Source: an uncultured Bacteroides sp. (GTDB taxonomy: Bacteria; Bacteroidota; Bacteroidia; Bacteroidales; Bacteroidaceae). Taken from it: a stretch of 64,000 nucleotides of DNA. Both the position numbers and the translations under genes were made by a program. How positions within the stretch are numbered: the first letter of the stretch is position 1; every line of letters starts with the position of its first letter. The notes under the pieces are model-generated. The model worked only from the letters and a program-made list of their open reading frames with translations. It ran no database searches and had not been told where the DNA came from. This document shows positions 26,132 to 34,385 of the stretch, in pieces. Where the stretch lies: the NCBI GenBank assembly GCA_947074205.1, contig CAMTOQ010000003.1, positions 62,001-126,000 on the forward strand, in the 5' to 3' direction.

Positions 26132-26207
26132 CTACTTTCTGCCTTGTCGATAGTTAGCCACCATTTGGGTCATTGCCGCGCGGTCATCTCTTAGCATAAC
26201 TATCGAC
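26132..26207 (-). other. Mini-ORF and inverted repeat just downstream of sigma gene 3
   Basis: A 21-codon frame (ATG 26197 to TAG 26132) begins MLRDDRAAMTQMV and ends YRQGRK. The same frame is open back into the end of the sigma gene (SDDKYSVESIV). It has protein-like composition but no clear ribosome site. An 11-bp perfect inverted repeat, GTCGATAGTTA (26146-26156) and TAACTATCGAC (26197-26207), frames the same stretch. It could be a small peptide, an RNA structure or chance. Confidence 0.3.
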
Positions 26208-26222
26208 TCGACAGAATATTTA

Positions 26223-26726
26223 TCATCTGAAATCTTTCAACTCCTGTTGCAGTTTCTGGCGAGTGAAGAATATTCTGCTCTTCACAGTGCCAAGAGGTAG
26301 CGCTAGTTTTTCAGCAATCTCGCGGTATTTAAAACCGGAAAGATGCATAGAGAATGGTACTTTATACTCTTTAGGGAGAGCATTCACTATACGGCGCATC
26401 TCTTTAAGGTCGTATGAGCTTTCGCTGCTTTCAAAACCCAAATCTTGCGACTGGTTGATATGATAAAGATTATCGGTTTGATCTACAAAGGTTTGGTCGC
26501 GCACCACCTTGCGGTAGTTATTGATAAAGATATTGCGCATAATGGTATACATCCATCCTTTGAAGTTAGTGTCAGGCAAGAACTTGTCTTCATTATCCAT
26601 TGCTTTCAACGAGGTTTCTTGCAACAAATCATAAGCTTCTTCACGATCGGTGGTTAGCTTATAAGCAAATCTCAATAGCTCATCCTGTAGGCTAATAAGG
26701 TCTTTTCTAAAACTCAAGTTGTTCAT
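26223..26726 (-). CDS. ECF-type RNA polymerase sigma factor, paralogue 3
   Basis: The 167-residue sigma factor is the closest relative of paralogue 1. They share long identical blocks in region 2 (NFKGWMYTIMRNIFINNYRK), the linker (DQTDNLYHINQSQ) and region 4 (FKYREIAEKLALPLGTVKSR). The core-binding helix YDLLQETSLKAMDNED is intact. It begins MNNLSFRKDL and diverges from the rightward glsA gene across a 257-bp region, so the two may share regulatory DNA. Similarity this strong within a 3-kb stretch indicates recent duplication or gene conversion. Confidence 0.94.
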   Translation of the reverse strand: MNNLSFRKDLISLQDELLRFAYKLTTDREEAYDLLQETSLKAMDNEDKFLPDTNFKGWMYTIMRNIFINNYRKVVRDQTFVDQTDNLYHINQSQDLGFESSESSYDLKEMRRIVNALPKEYKVPFSMHLSGFKYREIAEKLALPLGTVKSRIFFTRQKLQQELKDFR

Positions 26727-26864
26727 TTTGATTTTTATTTAGTAAGGTGAATATTCGCTTTCTTTTCACAATGCAATTTTAGTCTCTATTATCAAAAGCG
26801 ATGGGGGTGAAATGAGCAATAATGAGCGTATAATCTATCAAATGATTATATTGAGATGTTTTTT

Positions 26865-26879
26865 GTTAGTTTTTAGGTG
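26865..26879 (-). repeat. Sigma-array motif upstream of sigma gene 3
   Basis: GTTAGTTTTTAGGTG is identical over 15 bases to the second motif copy before sigma gene 1 (24341-24355). It lies 139 bp before the sigma 3 start, in the divergent region shared with glsA. Only one clear copy is seen here. Confidence 0.55.
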
Positions 26880-26983
26880 TTTTTTATAGCAAAACAGTTG
26901 TCTGTCGCAACTAATTTATTAGAAAATATAATGAATAACTAAAAAGAATCACTTAATTTTGCCACAGCTTTTATTTAGAATAG

Positions 26984-27802
26984 ATGGCCGACGATAGTTT
27001 ATTTATAGTTGATATTGATAAAATACTTCGCGATAAAGCCCCGAAGTATAATAAGTATATACCACGTTTTGCGAAGTCTTATCTAAAAAAGATAATACAC
27101 CAAGACGAGATTAATGTGTTTTTGCTCGAATCGAAAGATAAGCTTGGTGTAGAGTTTCTAGAGGCCTGTGTAGGCTTCCTTGATGCGCATTTGGTGGTCA
27201 AAGGCGAAGAAAATCTACCCAAAGATGGTCTTTGTACATTTGTATCGAATCACCCTCTAGGCGCTGCCGACGGTGTATCGCTTGGGTATATTTTAGGGAA
27301 ACATTATGAGGGTAGAGTGAAGTATCTAGTTAACGATCTCTTGATGAACCTTCATGGGTTGGCCCCACTTTGTATTCCTATCAACAAGACGGGCAAACAG
27401 TCGAAAGATTTTCCACGTATGGTGGAGGCTGGTTTTGCATCAGATAGTCATCTTATTATGTTCCCCGCCGGACTCTGCTCGCGCAAGCAGAATGGTGTTA
27501 TTGCCGATTTGGAATGGAAAAAGACATTTATCACAAAGAGTGTTCAAGCTCAACGCGATGTGGTGCCCATTCATTTTGATGGACGTAACTCTGACTTCTT
27601 TTACAATCTTTCCAACCTCTGCAAGAATATGGGTATTAAGTTTAATATCGCAATGCTCTATCTGGTAGACGAGATGTTTAAGAATAAACATAAGACATTT
27701 ACCGTTACTATTGGTAAACCTATCCCCTGGCAGACTTTCGATGATTCGAAGACACCTGCCGAATGGGCGCAATATGTGAAGGATATTGCATATAAACTTT
27801 AG
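26984..27802 (+). CDS. glsA: PlsC-like O-acyltransferase, probable glycine-lipid enzyme GlsA
   Basis: The 272-residue 1-acylglycerol-phosphate acyltransferase-type protein has the catalytic histidine motif VSNHPLGAADG near residue 88 and the acceptor-site segment FPAGLCSRKQNG near 155. In Bacteroides the glsA/glsB pair makes glycine lipids: GlsB N-acylates glycine and this enzyme then O-acylates the 3-hydroxy fatty chain. The gene directly downstream is a GNAT-type N-acyltransferase of the matching family, which supports the call. No signal peptide is visible, so it is probably a peripheral inner-membrane enzyme. The ATG follows an AT-rich leader. Confidence 0.85.
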   Translation: MADDSLFIVDIDKILRDKAPKYNKYIPRFAKSYLKKIIHQDEINVFLLESKDKLGVEFLEACVGFLDAHLVVKGEENLPKDGLCTFVSNHPLGAADGVSLGYILGKHYEGRVKYLVNDLLMNLHGLAPLCIPINKTGKQSKDFPRMVEAGFASDSHLIMFPAGLCSRKQNGVIADLEWKKTFITKSVQAQRDVVPIHFDGRNSDFFYNLSNLCKNMGIKFNIAMLYLVDEMFKNKHKTFTVTIGKPIPWQTFDDSKTPAEWAQYVKDIAYKL

Positions 27803-27833
27803 CAAGCTAGACAAGAATAACTACATATATAAT

Positions 27834-28832
27834 ATGGAAGAAATTATTGCACCTGTAAGCAGAGAGCTTTTGAAAGCTGAACTTACGGAGGACAAAAGAC
27901 TTAGAATGACAAACAAGAGTAATAATCAGATTTATATTATTACTCACCACGACTCACCAAATGTGATGGTTGAAATTGGTCGCCTCCGCGAAATAGCTTT
28001 TCGTGCAGCTGGGGGTGGTACAGGCAAATCTATCGACATCGACGAATTTGATACGATGAACAATCCCTACAAGCAGTTGATTGTGTGGAATCCTGAAGCC
28101 GAAGATATTCTAGGCGGTTATCGTTATATCTGTGGCGACGAGGTGCAGTTCGACGAGAAGGGTGAGCCTATATTGGCTACATCGCACATGTTCCACTTCT
28201 CCAATAAATTTATTAAAGATTATCTACCGACTACCATAGAGCTTGGACGCTCGTTTGTGACACTCGAATATCAATCTACTCGCGCAGGCAGTAAAGGGCT
28301 TTTTGCTCTCGATAACTTGTGGGATGGACTGGGTGCGCTCACAGTAGTGATGCCCAATGTGAAGTATTTCTTTGGCAAGGTAACGATGTATCCTTCGTAT
28401 CACCGTCAAGGACGTGATATGATTCTTTATTTCTTGAAGAAGCATTTCGAAGATAAAGATAGCTTGATAGCTCCGATGACTCCGCTGCTTATTGAAGCAG
28501 ACGAACAAGAGTTGTCCGAACTATTCCGCGAGGAGTCATTCAAGGAAGATTATAAGATATTGAATAAAGAGGTGCGCAGCTTTGGCTACAACATTCCTCC
28601 ACTTGTCAATGCGTATATGAACCTCAGCCCCACTATGCGTATGTTTGGTACGGCTGTCAACGACGAGTTTGGTGATGTGGAAGAGACAGGCATCTTAATT
28701 GCTGTAGACGAGATACTAGAAGATAAGTATGTTCGCCACATCCAGTCCTTCATTGAAGAGCACCCCGAACTATGCGAAATCACGTCGGGGGCCAATAAGG
28801 TCTTTACACCGCAGGCAAGCTGTTGCCGTTAA
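27834..28832 (+). CDS. glsB: OlsB-like N-acyltransferase, probable glycine N-acyltransferase GlsB
   Basis: The 332-residue protein has the acyl-homoserine-lactone-synthase/OlsB type of GNAT fold: EIGRLREIAFRAAGGGTG, ILGGYRYICGDE, TIELGRSFVTLEYQ and a long C-terminal half. It is expected to acylate glycine with a 3-hydroxy fatty acid. The frame is open 16 codons earlier inside glsA, but MEEIIAPVSREL is the better start, 31 bp past the glsA stop. Its 3' end overlaps the convergent dGTPase gene by 29 bp. Both frames look real in the overlap. Confidence 0.85.
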   Translation: MEEIIAPVSRELLKAELTEDKRLRMTNKSNNQIYIITHHDSPNVMVEIGRLREIAFRAAGGGTGKSIDIDEFDTMNNPYKQLIVWNPEAEDILGGYRYICGDEVQFDEKGEPILATSHMFHFSNKFIKDYLPTTIELGRSFVTLEYQSTRAGSKGLFALDNLWDGLGALTVVMPNVKYFFGKVTMYPSYHRQGRDMILYFLKKHFEDKDSLIAPMTPLLIEADEQELSELFREESFKEDYKILNKEVRSFGYNIPPLVNAYMNLSPTMRMFGTAVNDEFGDVEETGILIAVDEILEDKYVRHIQSFIEEHPELCEITSGANKVFTPQASCCR

Positions 28833-30165
28833 TCTTACGATAAAGATCCAAAGCAAATACATCGGTCATTCCCGATATATAATCCAATACCGCCTGTACT
28901 CTGTCAAAGAGTGCGGGCGCTTTTATTTGGTACTGGCTCGATACGCGGTCTATAAGTAACTTGGAGTAGGCACGTTCGGGCGATGTTACCGCCTCAATCA
29001 TCAGTTCAAGCAAGGTACTAATAATCTGGAAACCCGCCAGCTCTATGTCGAGCACATCGCGCGAACAGTAGATGCGCTGAGCCGATAGTTTTGCGCTATC
29101 TTTATAAGCTTGTCGTGGCAGCGGGCTGATATGTCTAATCAGTGGTCCGTCGAACTCTCCGCGGAGTATAGTGGCTTCGTTTTCTACAAATACCCTTTTA
29201 CATTCATTGATAAGTAGTCCGATAACCGAAGAACGTAGGTAGGCTATCTGTTCGTTTACATCGCTCACACGTTCGAAGGTTTCTTCGAAGCGAGCCTTGC
29301 GTGCATCATCAAAGTAGGCCATAAGCAGTTCTTTGGTCTCTGCTGTGGTAAGTATCTTTAGTTTGTGGGCATCCTCAATATCCATCATCTGGTAGCAGAT
29401 ATCATCGGCGGCCTCTACTAAGTAGACTAGCGGATGACGAACATAGCGCAGCGGACTATCCTGCACTTTAATAAGTCCTAGATCGTCGGCAATGGTACGA
29501 AATGAGTCTTCTTCGCTGATGAAGAAACCAAACTTCGGCTTGCTGCCGGCTAAAGAGGACGAGAAAGGATACTTCACTATAGAGGCGAGGGTAGAATAGG
29601 TCATGGCAAAACCTCCTTTGCGGCGTCCTTCAAACTGATGTGTCAACAGGCGAAAGGCATTGGCGTTCCCTTCAAAGTGAATCAGGTCGTTCCACTGCTC
29701 GGGAGTGAGCTGCTCTTTTAGGCATATACCTTTCCCTTCCGAGAAGAAGGTGCCGATGGCTTTTTCTCCCGAGTGTCCAAAGGGTGGGTTACCCATATCG
29801 TGAGCTAAGCAAGCAGCCGAAACAATAGAACCTATCTCGGTGATAAAGCTATCTTTCAACTCAGGATGCAGCTCGATGAGTTCGCGGGCCACATCATTGC
29901 CTAGCGAGCGCCCTACGCACGATACCTCTAGACTATGCGTCAGACGATTGTGTACAAAGATGCTACCCGGAAGAGGAAATACCTGTGTCTTGTTTTGCAG
30001 ACGGCGAAAGGGTGCAGAGAAGATAAGGCGGTCATAGTCGCGTAGAAATTCCGAACGATTTTCTTGACGTTCGCTATGATAGGCTTCCATACCAAAACGC
30101 TTAGCCGAGATTAGCTGTTGCCAGTTCATTGCGGCCTTGTTTTCCTTTTTCTCTTGTTGCATCAT
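28804..30165 (-). CDS. Deoxyguanosinetriphosphate triphosphohydrolase-like protein (dGTPase)
   Basis: The 453-residue HD-domain enzyme hydrolyses dNTPs to deoxynucleoside and triphosphate. It shows the family start RSEFLRDYDRLIFSAPFRRLQNKTQVF, the metal-binding histidine HNRLTHSLEV, and the HD pair AHDMGNPPFGHSGEKAI near residue 125. The substrate-side VEAADDICYQMMDIEDA motif is also present. A strong site (AGGAG) lies just before ATGATG, so the start is 30165 or 30162. It is the convergent neighbour of glsB, with a 29-bp overlap, and is divergent from dut, another dNTP-pool enzyme. (Quoted motifs are separate fragments.). Confidence 0.94.
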   Translation of the reverse strand: MMQQEKKENKAAMNWQQLISAKRFGMEAYHSERQENRSEFLRDYDRLIFSAPFRRLQNKTQVFPLPGSIFVHNRLTHSLEVSCVGRSLGNDVARELIELHPELKDSFITEIGSIVSAACLAHDMGNPPFGHSGEKAIGTFFSEGKGICLKEQLTPEQWNDLIHFEGNANAFRLLTHQFEGRRKGGFAMTYSTLASIVKYPFSSSLAGSKPKFGFFISEEDSFRTIADDLGLIKVQDSPLRYVRHPLVYLVEAADDICYQMMDIEDAHKLKILTTAETKELLMAYFDDARKARFEETFERVSDVNEQIAYLRSSVIGLLINECKRVFVENEATILRGEFDGPLIRHISPLPRQAYKDSAKLSAQRIYCSRDVLDIELAGFQIISTLLELMIEAVTSPERAYSKLLIDRVSSQYQIKAPALFDRVQAVLDYISGMTDVFALDLYRKINGNSLPAV

Positions 30166-30262
30166 TTCTCCTCTTTTAATGTGATGATAATTATCACAAA
30201 GTTAAGCGATTTCCATAGAATTTATGTATTTTCGCCCTTGAATATAGAAATTATACCGCACT

Positions 30263-30697
30263 ATGCAAGTCAAAATCATAAACCGTTCCAATCACCCACT
30301 TCCCGCCTACGCCACAGCTTTGTCGGCAGGTATGGACCTTCGTGCCAATCTTACCGAACCTATTACTTTGCAACCTTTGCAACGTTGTTTGGTACCCACA
30401 GGTCTTTACATCGCTTTACCTCCGGGCTACGAAGCTCAGGTGCGCCCACGTAGTGGTTTGGCTTTGAAGAAGGGAATCACTGTACTCAACTCACCCGGAA
30501 CGGTGGATGCCGACTATCGTGGAGAGATTTGTGTCATCTTAGTCAATCTTTCGTCGGAGAGTTTTGTTATTGAAGATGGCGAACGTATAGCGCAGATGGT
30601 CATAGCAAGTCACGTACAGGCCGAATGGCATGAGGTGGAAACACTTGACGAGACTGAGCGTGGAACCGGAGGCTTTGGTCATACCGGTAAAAAATAA
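30263..30697 (+). CDS. dut: dUTP diphosphatase (dUTPase)
   Basis: The 144-residue trimeric dUTPase converts dUTP to dUMP, keeping uracil out of DNA and feeding thymidylate synthesis. All five family motifs are visible: [35 protein letters not shown] and the C-terminal [10 protein letters not shown] that closes the active site. It starts a rightward run with a TPR lipoprotein, a DUF4292 lipoprotein and an EnvC-like protein, an order common in Bacteroidota. The next gene begins 18 bp downstream. Confidence 0.98.
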   Translation: MQVKIINRSNHPLPAYATALSAGMDLRANLTEPITLQPLQRCLVPTGLYIALPPGYEAQVRPRSGLALKKGITVLNSPGTVDADYRGEICVILVNLSSESFVIEDGERIAQMVIASHVQAEWHEVETLDETERGTGGFGHTGKK

Positions 30698-30715
30698 TTC
30701 AAACTCCCTAAGCCG

Positions 30716-32461
30716 ATGAAGTTTCATAAACTAGTACTAGCTGCCACCTTGCTGATTGGGTTGACCGCTTGCGGAACATCCAAGAAGACAGTGCAGTCGC
30801 CCTATGCCCAGGCCATAGAGTTGTCCGAAGCCGAACAGCGTCGATTCGACTACTATTTCCTAGAGGCTGTTAAGCTACGCAACCTTAAAGAGTACGATGC
30901 TGCCTTCGAACTGTTGCAGCATTGCTTAGCTATCAATCCCACAGCTGCATCGGCCCATTACGAGATGTCGCAATACTATATGTTCTTGCGACAATTGCCA
31001 AGTGCGCAGAAGTCCATGGAGCAAGCTTTGCTCTACGACCCCAATAACTATTGGTATGCACAGGCGCTAGTCAACTTATATCAACACCAGAACCTCAACG
31101 ATAAGGCTACTGCTTTGCTCGAAGATATGGTGGTTCGCTTTCCCAAGCGTCGCGAATCGCTCTACTCGCTTGCCGAGCTGTATGGCCGTACCGAAGATTA
31201 CGATAAAGTGATTAATACCCTCGACCGCATAGAGCAGAGCATGGGCAAAAGTGAGGAGCTATCCATGGAGAAGTTCCGCATCTATTGGCAAAAGAATGAC
31301 TCCGTGAAGGCGTTTCGCGAGGTAGAAGGGTTGGTCAACGAATATCCTCTAGATTACCGCTATCGTGTACTCTATGGTGACGTGCTGATGCAGAATGGTA
31401 AAACAGATGCTGCACTTACAGCGTTCAATCAAGTGCTCGAGGCAGAGCCCGACAATGTGATGGCACTTCTATCTATGGCTTCCTATTACGATCAGACGGG
31501 CCAAGACTCGCTCTATCAGAGTCAGCTAGACCATATATTGTTCAACAAGCAGATTGCTCCCGACGATAAGCTCAATGTGATGCGTCAGATGGTGCTTCGC
31601 AATGAACAGCAAGGAGCAGATAGCACACAAATCATCAATCTTTTCGAGAAGGTGATTAAGATAGATACCGAGGACGACCAGATTCCGATGCTCTATTCTC
31701 AATATTTATGGTCGAAGGGGCTAGAAGATCAATCGGAACCAATCTTGAAACAGATACTTCAGATAGACCCTACCAATAAAGCTATTCGTCTGATGGCTTT
31801 GCAGCTCGCAGCTCGTAAGAGCGACTACACGGCTATAGAGGCAATTTGCGAACCGGGCATCGAAGCTACTCCCGAAGTTCTAGAGTTCTACTTCTACCTA
31901 GCTATCGCTTACAATAATGCCGAGAAGACAGAAGAAGCTTTAAAAGTAACTCAAATGGCGGTGAAACAGATCAATGCTCAGACACCCAAAGAGTTGGCGG
32001 GCGACTTCTACTCCATAATGGGCGACCTTTATCACACCCTCAACCAGGTAGAAGAGGCTTACGCTGCTTACGATACAGCCTTGGATTACAACCCCAATAA
32101 TATTGGTGTGCTCAACAACTATGCCTACTATCTTTCGGTGGAACGCAAAGAGCTGGACAAGGCCGAAGAGATGAGCTACCGCACCATAAAAGCGGAACCC
32201 GAAAATTCAACCTATCTCGACACTTATGCATGGATACTCTTCGAGAAAGAGAACTACCCTTTAGCGCTTATTTATATCGATAAGGCCCTTCAGAGTGGCG
32301 GTGATGACAGTAGTGTAATAGTAGAGCACGCAGGAGATATCTACTATATGAATGATAAAAAAGAGGAAGCATTAAAGCTTTGGAAACAAGCACAAGAGAT
32401 GGGGAGCGAATCGAAAACGCTTACCGACAAAATACGTAAAAAGAGATATATCGCAGAATGA
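30716..32461 (+). CDS. TPR-repeat lipoprotein
   Basis: The 581-residue protein has a lipoprotein signal (LIGLTACGTS, lipid on Cys 19) and about ten tetratricopeptide repeats over the rest, for example AAFELLQHCLAINPTAASAH and AYAAYDTALDYNPNNIGVLN. Such solenoids bind partner proteins. The repeats end close to the C-terminus, with no enzymatic domain. It overlaps the following lipoprotein gene by four bases (ATGA), so the two are likely translationally coupled. The cell-envelope setting with EnvC suggests a role in envelope assembly, but this is inference. Confidence 0.88.
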   Translation: MKFHKLVLAATLLIGLTACGTSKKTVQSPYAQAIELSEAEQRRFDYYFLEAVKLRNLKEYDAAFELLQHCLAINPTAASAHYEMSQYYMFLRQLPSAQKSMEQALLYDPNNYWYAQALVNLYQHQNLNDKATALLEDMVVRFPKRRESLYSLAELYGRTEDYDKVINTLDRIEQSMGKSEELSMEKFRIYWQKNDSVKAFREVEGLVNEYPLDYRYRVLYGDVLMQNGKTDAALTAFNQVLEAEPDNVMALLSMASYYDQTGQDSLYQSQLDHILFNKQIAPDDKLNVMRQMVLRNEQQGADSTQIINLFEKVIKIDTEDDQIPMLYSQYLWSKGLEDQSEPILKQILQIDPTNKAIRLMALQLAARKSDYTAIEAICEPGIEATPEVLEFYFYLAIAYNNAEKTEEALKVTQMAVKQINAQTPKELAGDFYSIMGDLYHTLNQVEEAYAAYDTALDYNPNNIGVLNNYAYYLSVERKELDKAEEMSYRTIKAEPENSTYLDTYAWILFEKENYPLALIYIDKALQSGGDDSSVIVEHAGDIYYMNDKKEEALKLWKQAQEMGSESKTLTDKIRKKRYIAE

Positions 32462-33030
32462 AGAAATACTTATTCTTATTAATAGTGATGGTGGCCCTAT
32501 GGGGGTGTAAGAGTTCGCAGAAAACGATTCTTACTACACCTACAGCTCCAGTAGTGGTAGCTCCACAATATCTTTCGTCGCGTCTGCAACTGACGCTACC
32601 CGAGAAGGTGGGTGGTCAAGAACTTAACGGCACGATGAAGATGAAGCAAGGCGAACTGATTCAGATCTCATTACTGATGCCCATTCTTCGCACCGAGATA
32701 TTGCGACTAGAGGTGATGCCCGAACAGATGTTGCTTATTGATAGAATGAACCGACGCTATGTAGTAGCAAATGGCGACGACATGAAACGCATTTTCCGTG
32801 GACAATTCAGTTTTGGAGAGCTCGAAACGATGCTGACCGATGCTTCCAAGGCCGGAGGCAGCACGCTTATTAAAGGGGCCGACTTAGGACTAACCCCATT
32901 TGGGGATGCAGAGATCAAGCTCTTTGACTTCTCGGCAGCTCCTCTTCAACTGGAAGCCTCCAAGCTGTCCGACCGATACAAACAAATTTCTATTGAACAA
33001 CTCATGCAAATGCTTCAGAATAGTCTATGA
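32458..33030 (+). CDS. DUF4292 lipoprotein
   Basis: The 190-residue protein has a lipoprotein signal (VMVALWGCKSS) and a DUF4292-type domain, with the segment LNGTMKMKQGELIQISLLMP and LRLEVMPEQMLLIDRMNRRYV. The family resembles LolB/LppX-like lipoproteins that bind a hydrophobic molecule between a curved sheet and helices. That would suit movement of lipids or lipoproteins through the periplasm, but no role is proven for this family. Overlaps of four bases with both neighbours tie the three genes together. Confidence 0.85.
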   Translation: MKKYLFLLIVMVALWGCKSSQKTILTTPTAPVVVAPQYLSSRLQLTLPEKVGGQELNGTMKMKQGELIQISLLMPILRTEILRLEVMPEQMLLIDRMNRRYVVANGDDMKRIFRGQFSFGELETMLTDASKAGGSTLIKGADLGLTPFGDAEIKLFDFSAAPLQLEASKLSDRYKQISIEQLMQMLQNSL

Positions 33031-34355
33031 TGATGCGTTATCTTTTTATATTGCTTCTAGGTCTTGCTTGTCTGCCTCTTTCTGCTCAAACTAATAAGCA
33101 GATAAAGGAGCTGGAGGGACGTAATGTCAACTTGCGTAAGGAGATTGCAGAAGCCGATGAGCTGCTGAAATCGACTAAGAAAACGGTGAACGAACAGCTC
33201 AATGCTATCAACGTGTTGAATGGTCAGATATCACAGCGTAAGTCATATATAGATGCATTGCAAAAAGATATAGCTATCGTAGATCGCGAAATGAGCGAGC
33301 TTCGCAAAACGTTGAACAAATTGCAAGGCGAACTCAAAGAGCGTCAGAAACTGTATGAGGCTTCAGCTCTCTACCTCTATCGCAACCGTTCCATTCAAGA
33401 TAAGCTGATGTTTATCTTCTCGGCAAAGAATCTCAATCAATCTTACCGCCGTATGCGCTATATGCAGGAGTATTCCGATTATCAGCGCCGTCAAGGTGAA
33501 GAGGTGATGAAGAAGCAAGAACAGGTACGCACTAAGCAAGCCGAGCTTGCATCGGTCCTATCTACCAAACAGGCTTTGTTGAAGTCGCAAGAGGAGGAAC
33601 GAAAGACGCTTGACGGACAAGAGAAGGAACGCCGCACCCTACTTGCTTCGATGCAAAAGCGTCAGAAATCACTCCAAGCGGAGGTGAACAAGAAGAAACG
33701 TGAACAAGAACGTCTCAATGCGCGCATCGATAAACTGATAGCCGAGGAGATTGAACGCGAACGTAAACGTGCTGCCGAAGAGGCGCGCAAACTAGCCGAG
33801 GCTAAGAAAAAGAAAGAGGCAGCGGCTAAGGCAAGTGCTGCTAAAGGTGGCTCAACCGCAAGTAAGCCAGCTACCTCTACCAAGCCGGCTACAACTACTC
33901 CTATGCCTGCGGCTTCGAAGGCTGTCGATACCAAACTATCGGCTAGCTTCGCCCAGAATAGAGGTAAACTACAGCGCCCTGTGTTGGGCTCATCGGTCGT
34001 GGTGGGTCACTATGGGCAGTATGCTGTAGAGGGGCTGCGCAATGTGCGCCTCGACAATAAAGGGATGGATTTACAAGCCAAACCCGGTACGCAAGCCTGC
34101 GCTATCTTCGATGGTAAGGTAACGGGTATCTTCCAGCTCAATGGCATGTTCAATGTCTTGATACGTCACGGCTCTTATGTGTCGGTTTATTGTAATCTGG
34201 CATCGGTGTCGGTGAAGAATGGCGATGAGGTAAAGACGCGTCAACCTATTGGAGTGATCTATACCAACAAGGCCGACAACAACCGTACGGTGCTCCACTT
34301 TCAGTTGCGTAAAGAGAAAGAGAAGGTCAACCCCGAACCTTGGTTCACGAGATAG
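33027..34355 (+). CDS. EnvC-like murein hydrolase activator with degenerate LytM (M23) domain
   Basis: The 442-residue exported protein has a signal peptide (residues 1-20, ending SAQ), a long coiled coil (about 25-250) rich in Glu, Lys and Gln, an Ala/Lys/Thr/Pro-rich linker (about 250-310), and a C-terminal LytM fold. The zinc ligands of an active M23 peptidase are largely missing. The first His is Asn in NKGMDLQ (near 343), the usual YGHL is YCNL, and the HxH motif is reduced to LHFQL. So it probably activates amidases, as EnvC and NlpD do, rather than cutting peptidoglycan itself. It closes the dut-TPR-DUF4292 run. Confidence 0.85.
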   Translation: MMMRYLFILLLGLACLPLSAQTNKQIKELEGRNVNLRKEIAEADELLKSTKKTVNEQLNAINVLNGQISQRKSYIDALQKDIAIVDREMSELRKTLNKLQGELKERQKLYEASALYLYRNRSIQDKLMFIFSAKNLNQSYRRMRYMQEYSDYQRRQGEEVMKKQEQVRTKQAELASVLSTKQALLKSQEEERKTLDGQEKERRTLLASMQKRQKSLQAEVNKKKREQERLNARIDKLIAEEIERERKRAAEEARKLAEAKKKKEAAAKASAAKGGSTASKPATSTKPATTTPMPAASKAVDTKLSASFAQNRGKLQRPVLGSSVVVGHYGQYAVEGLRNVRLDNKGMDLQAKPGTQACAIFDGKVTGIFQLNGMFNVLIRHGSYVSVYCNLASVSVKNGDEVKTRQPIGVIYTNKADNNRTVLHFQLRKEKEKVNPEPWFTR

Positions 34356-34385
34356 CCTTCCCTTCATTAATTAGTGTAATCTATA

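Noticed and set aside
28804..28832. Frameshift or misassembly at the end of glsB
   Set aside because: Both glsB and the dGTPase keep full-length, family-typical ends, so a genuine overlap is the simpler explanation.
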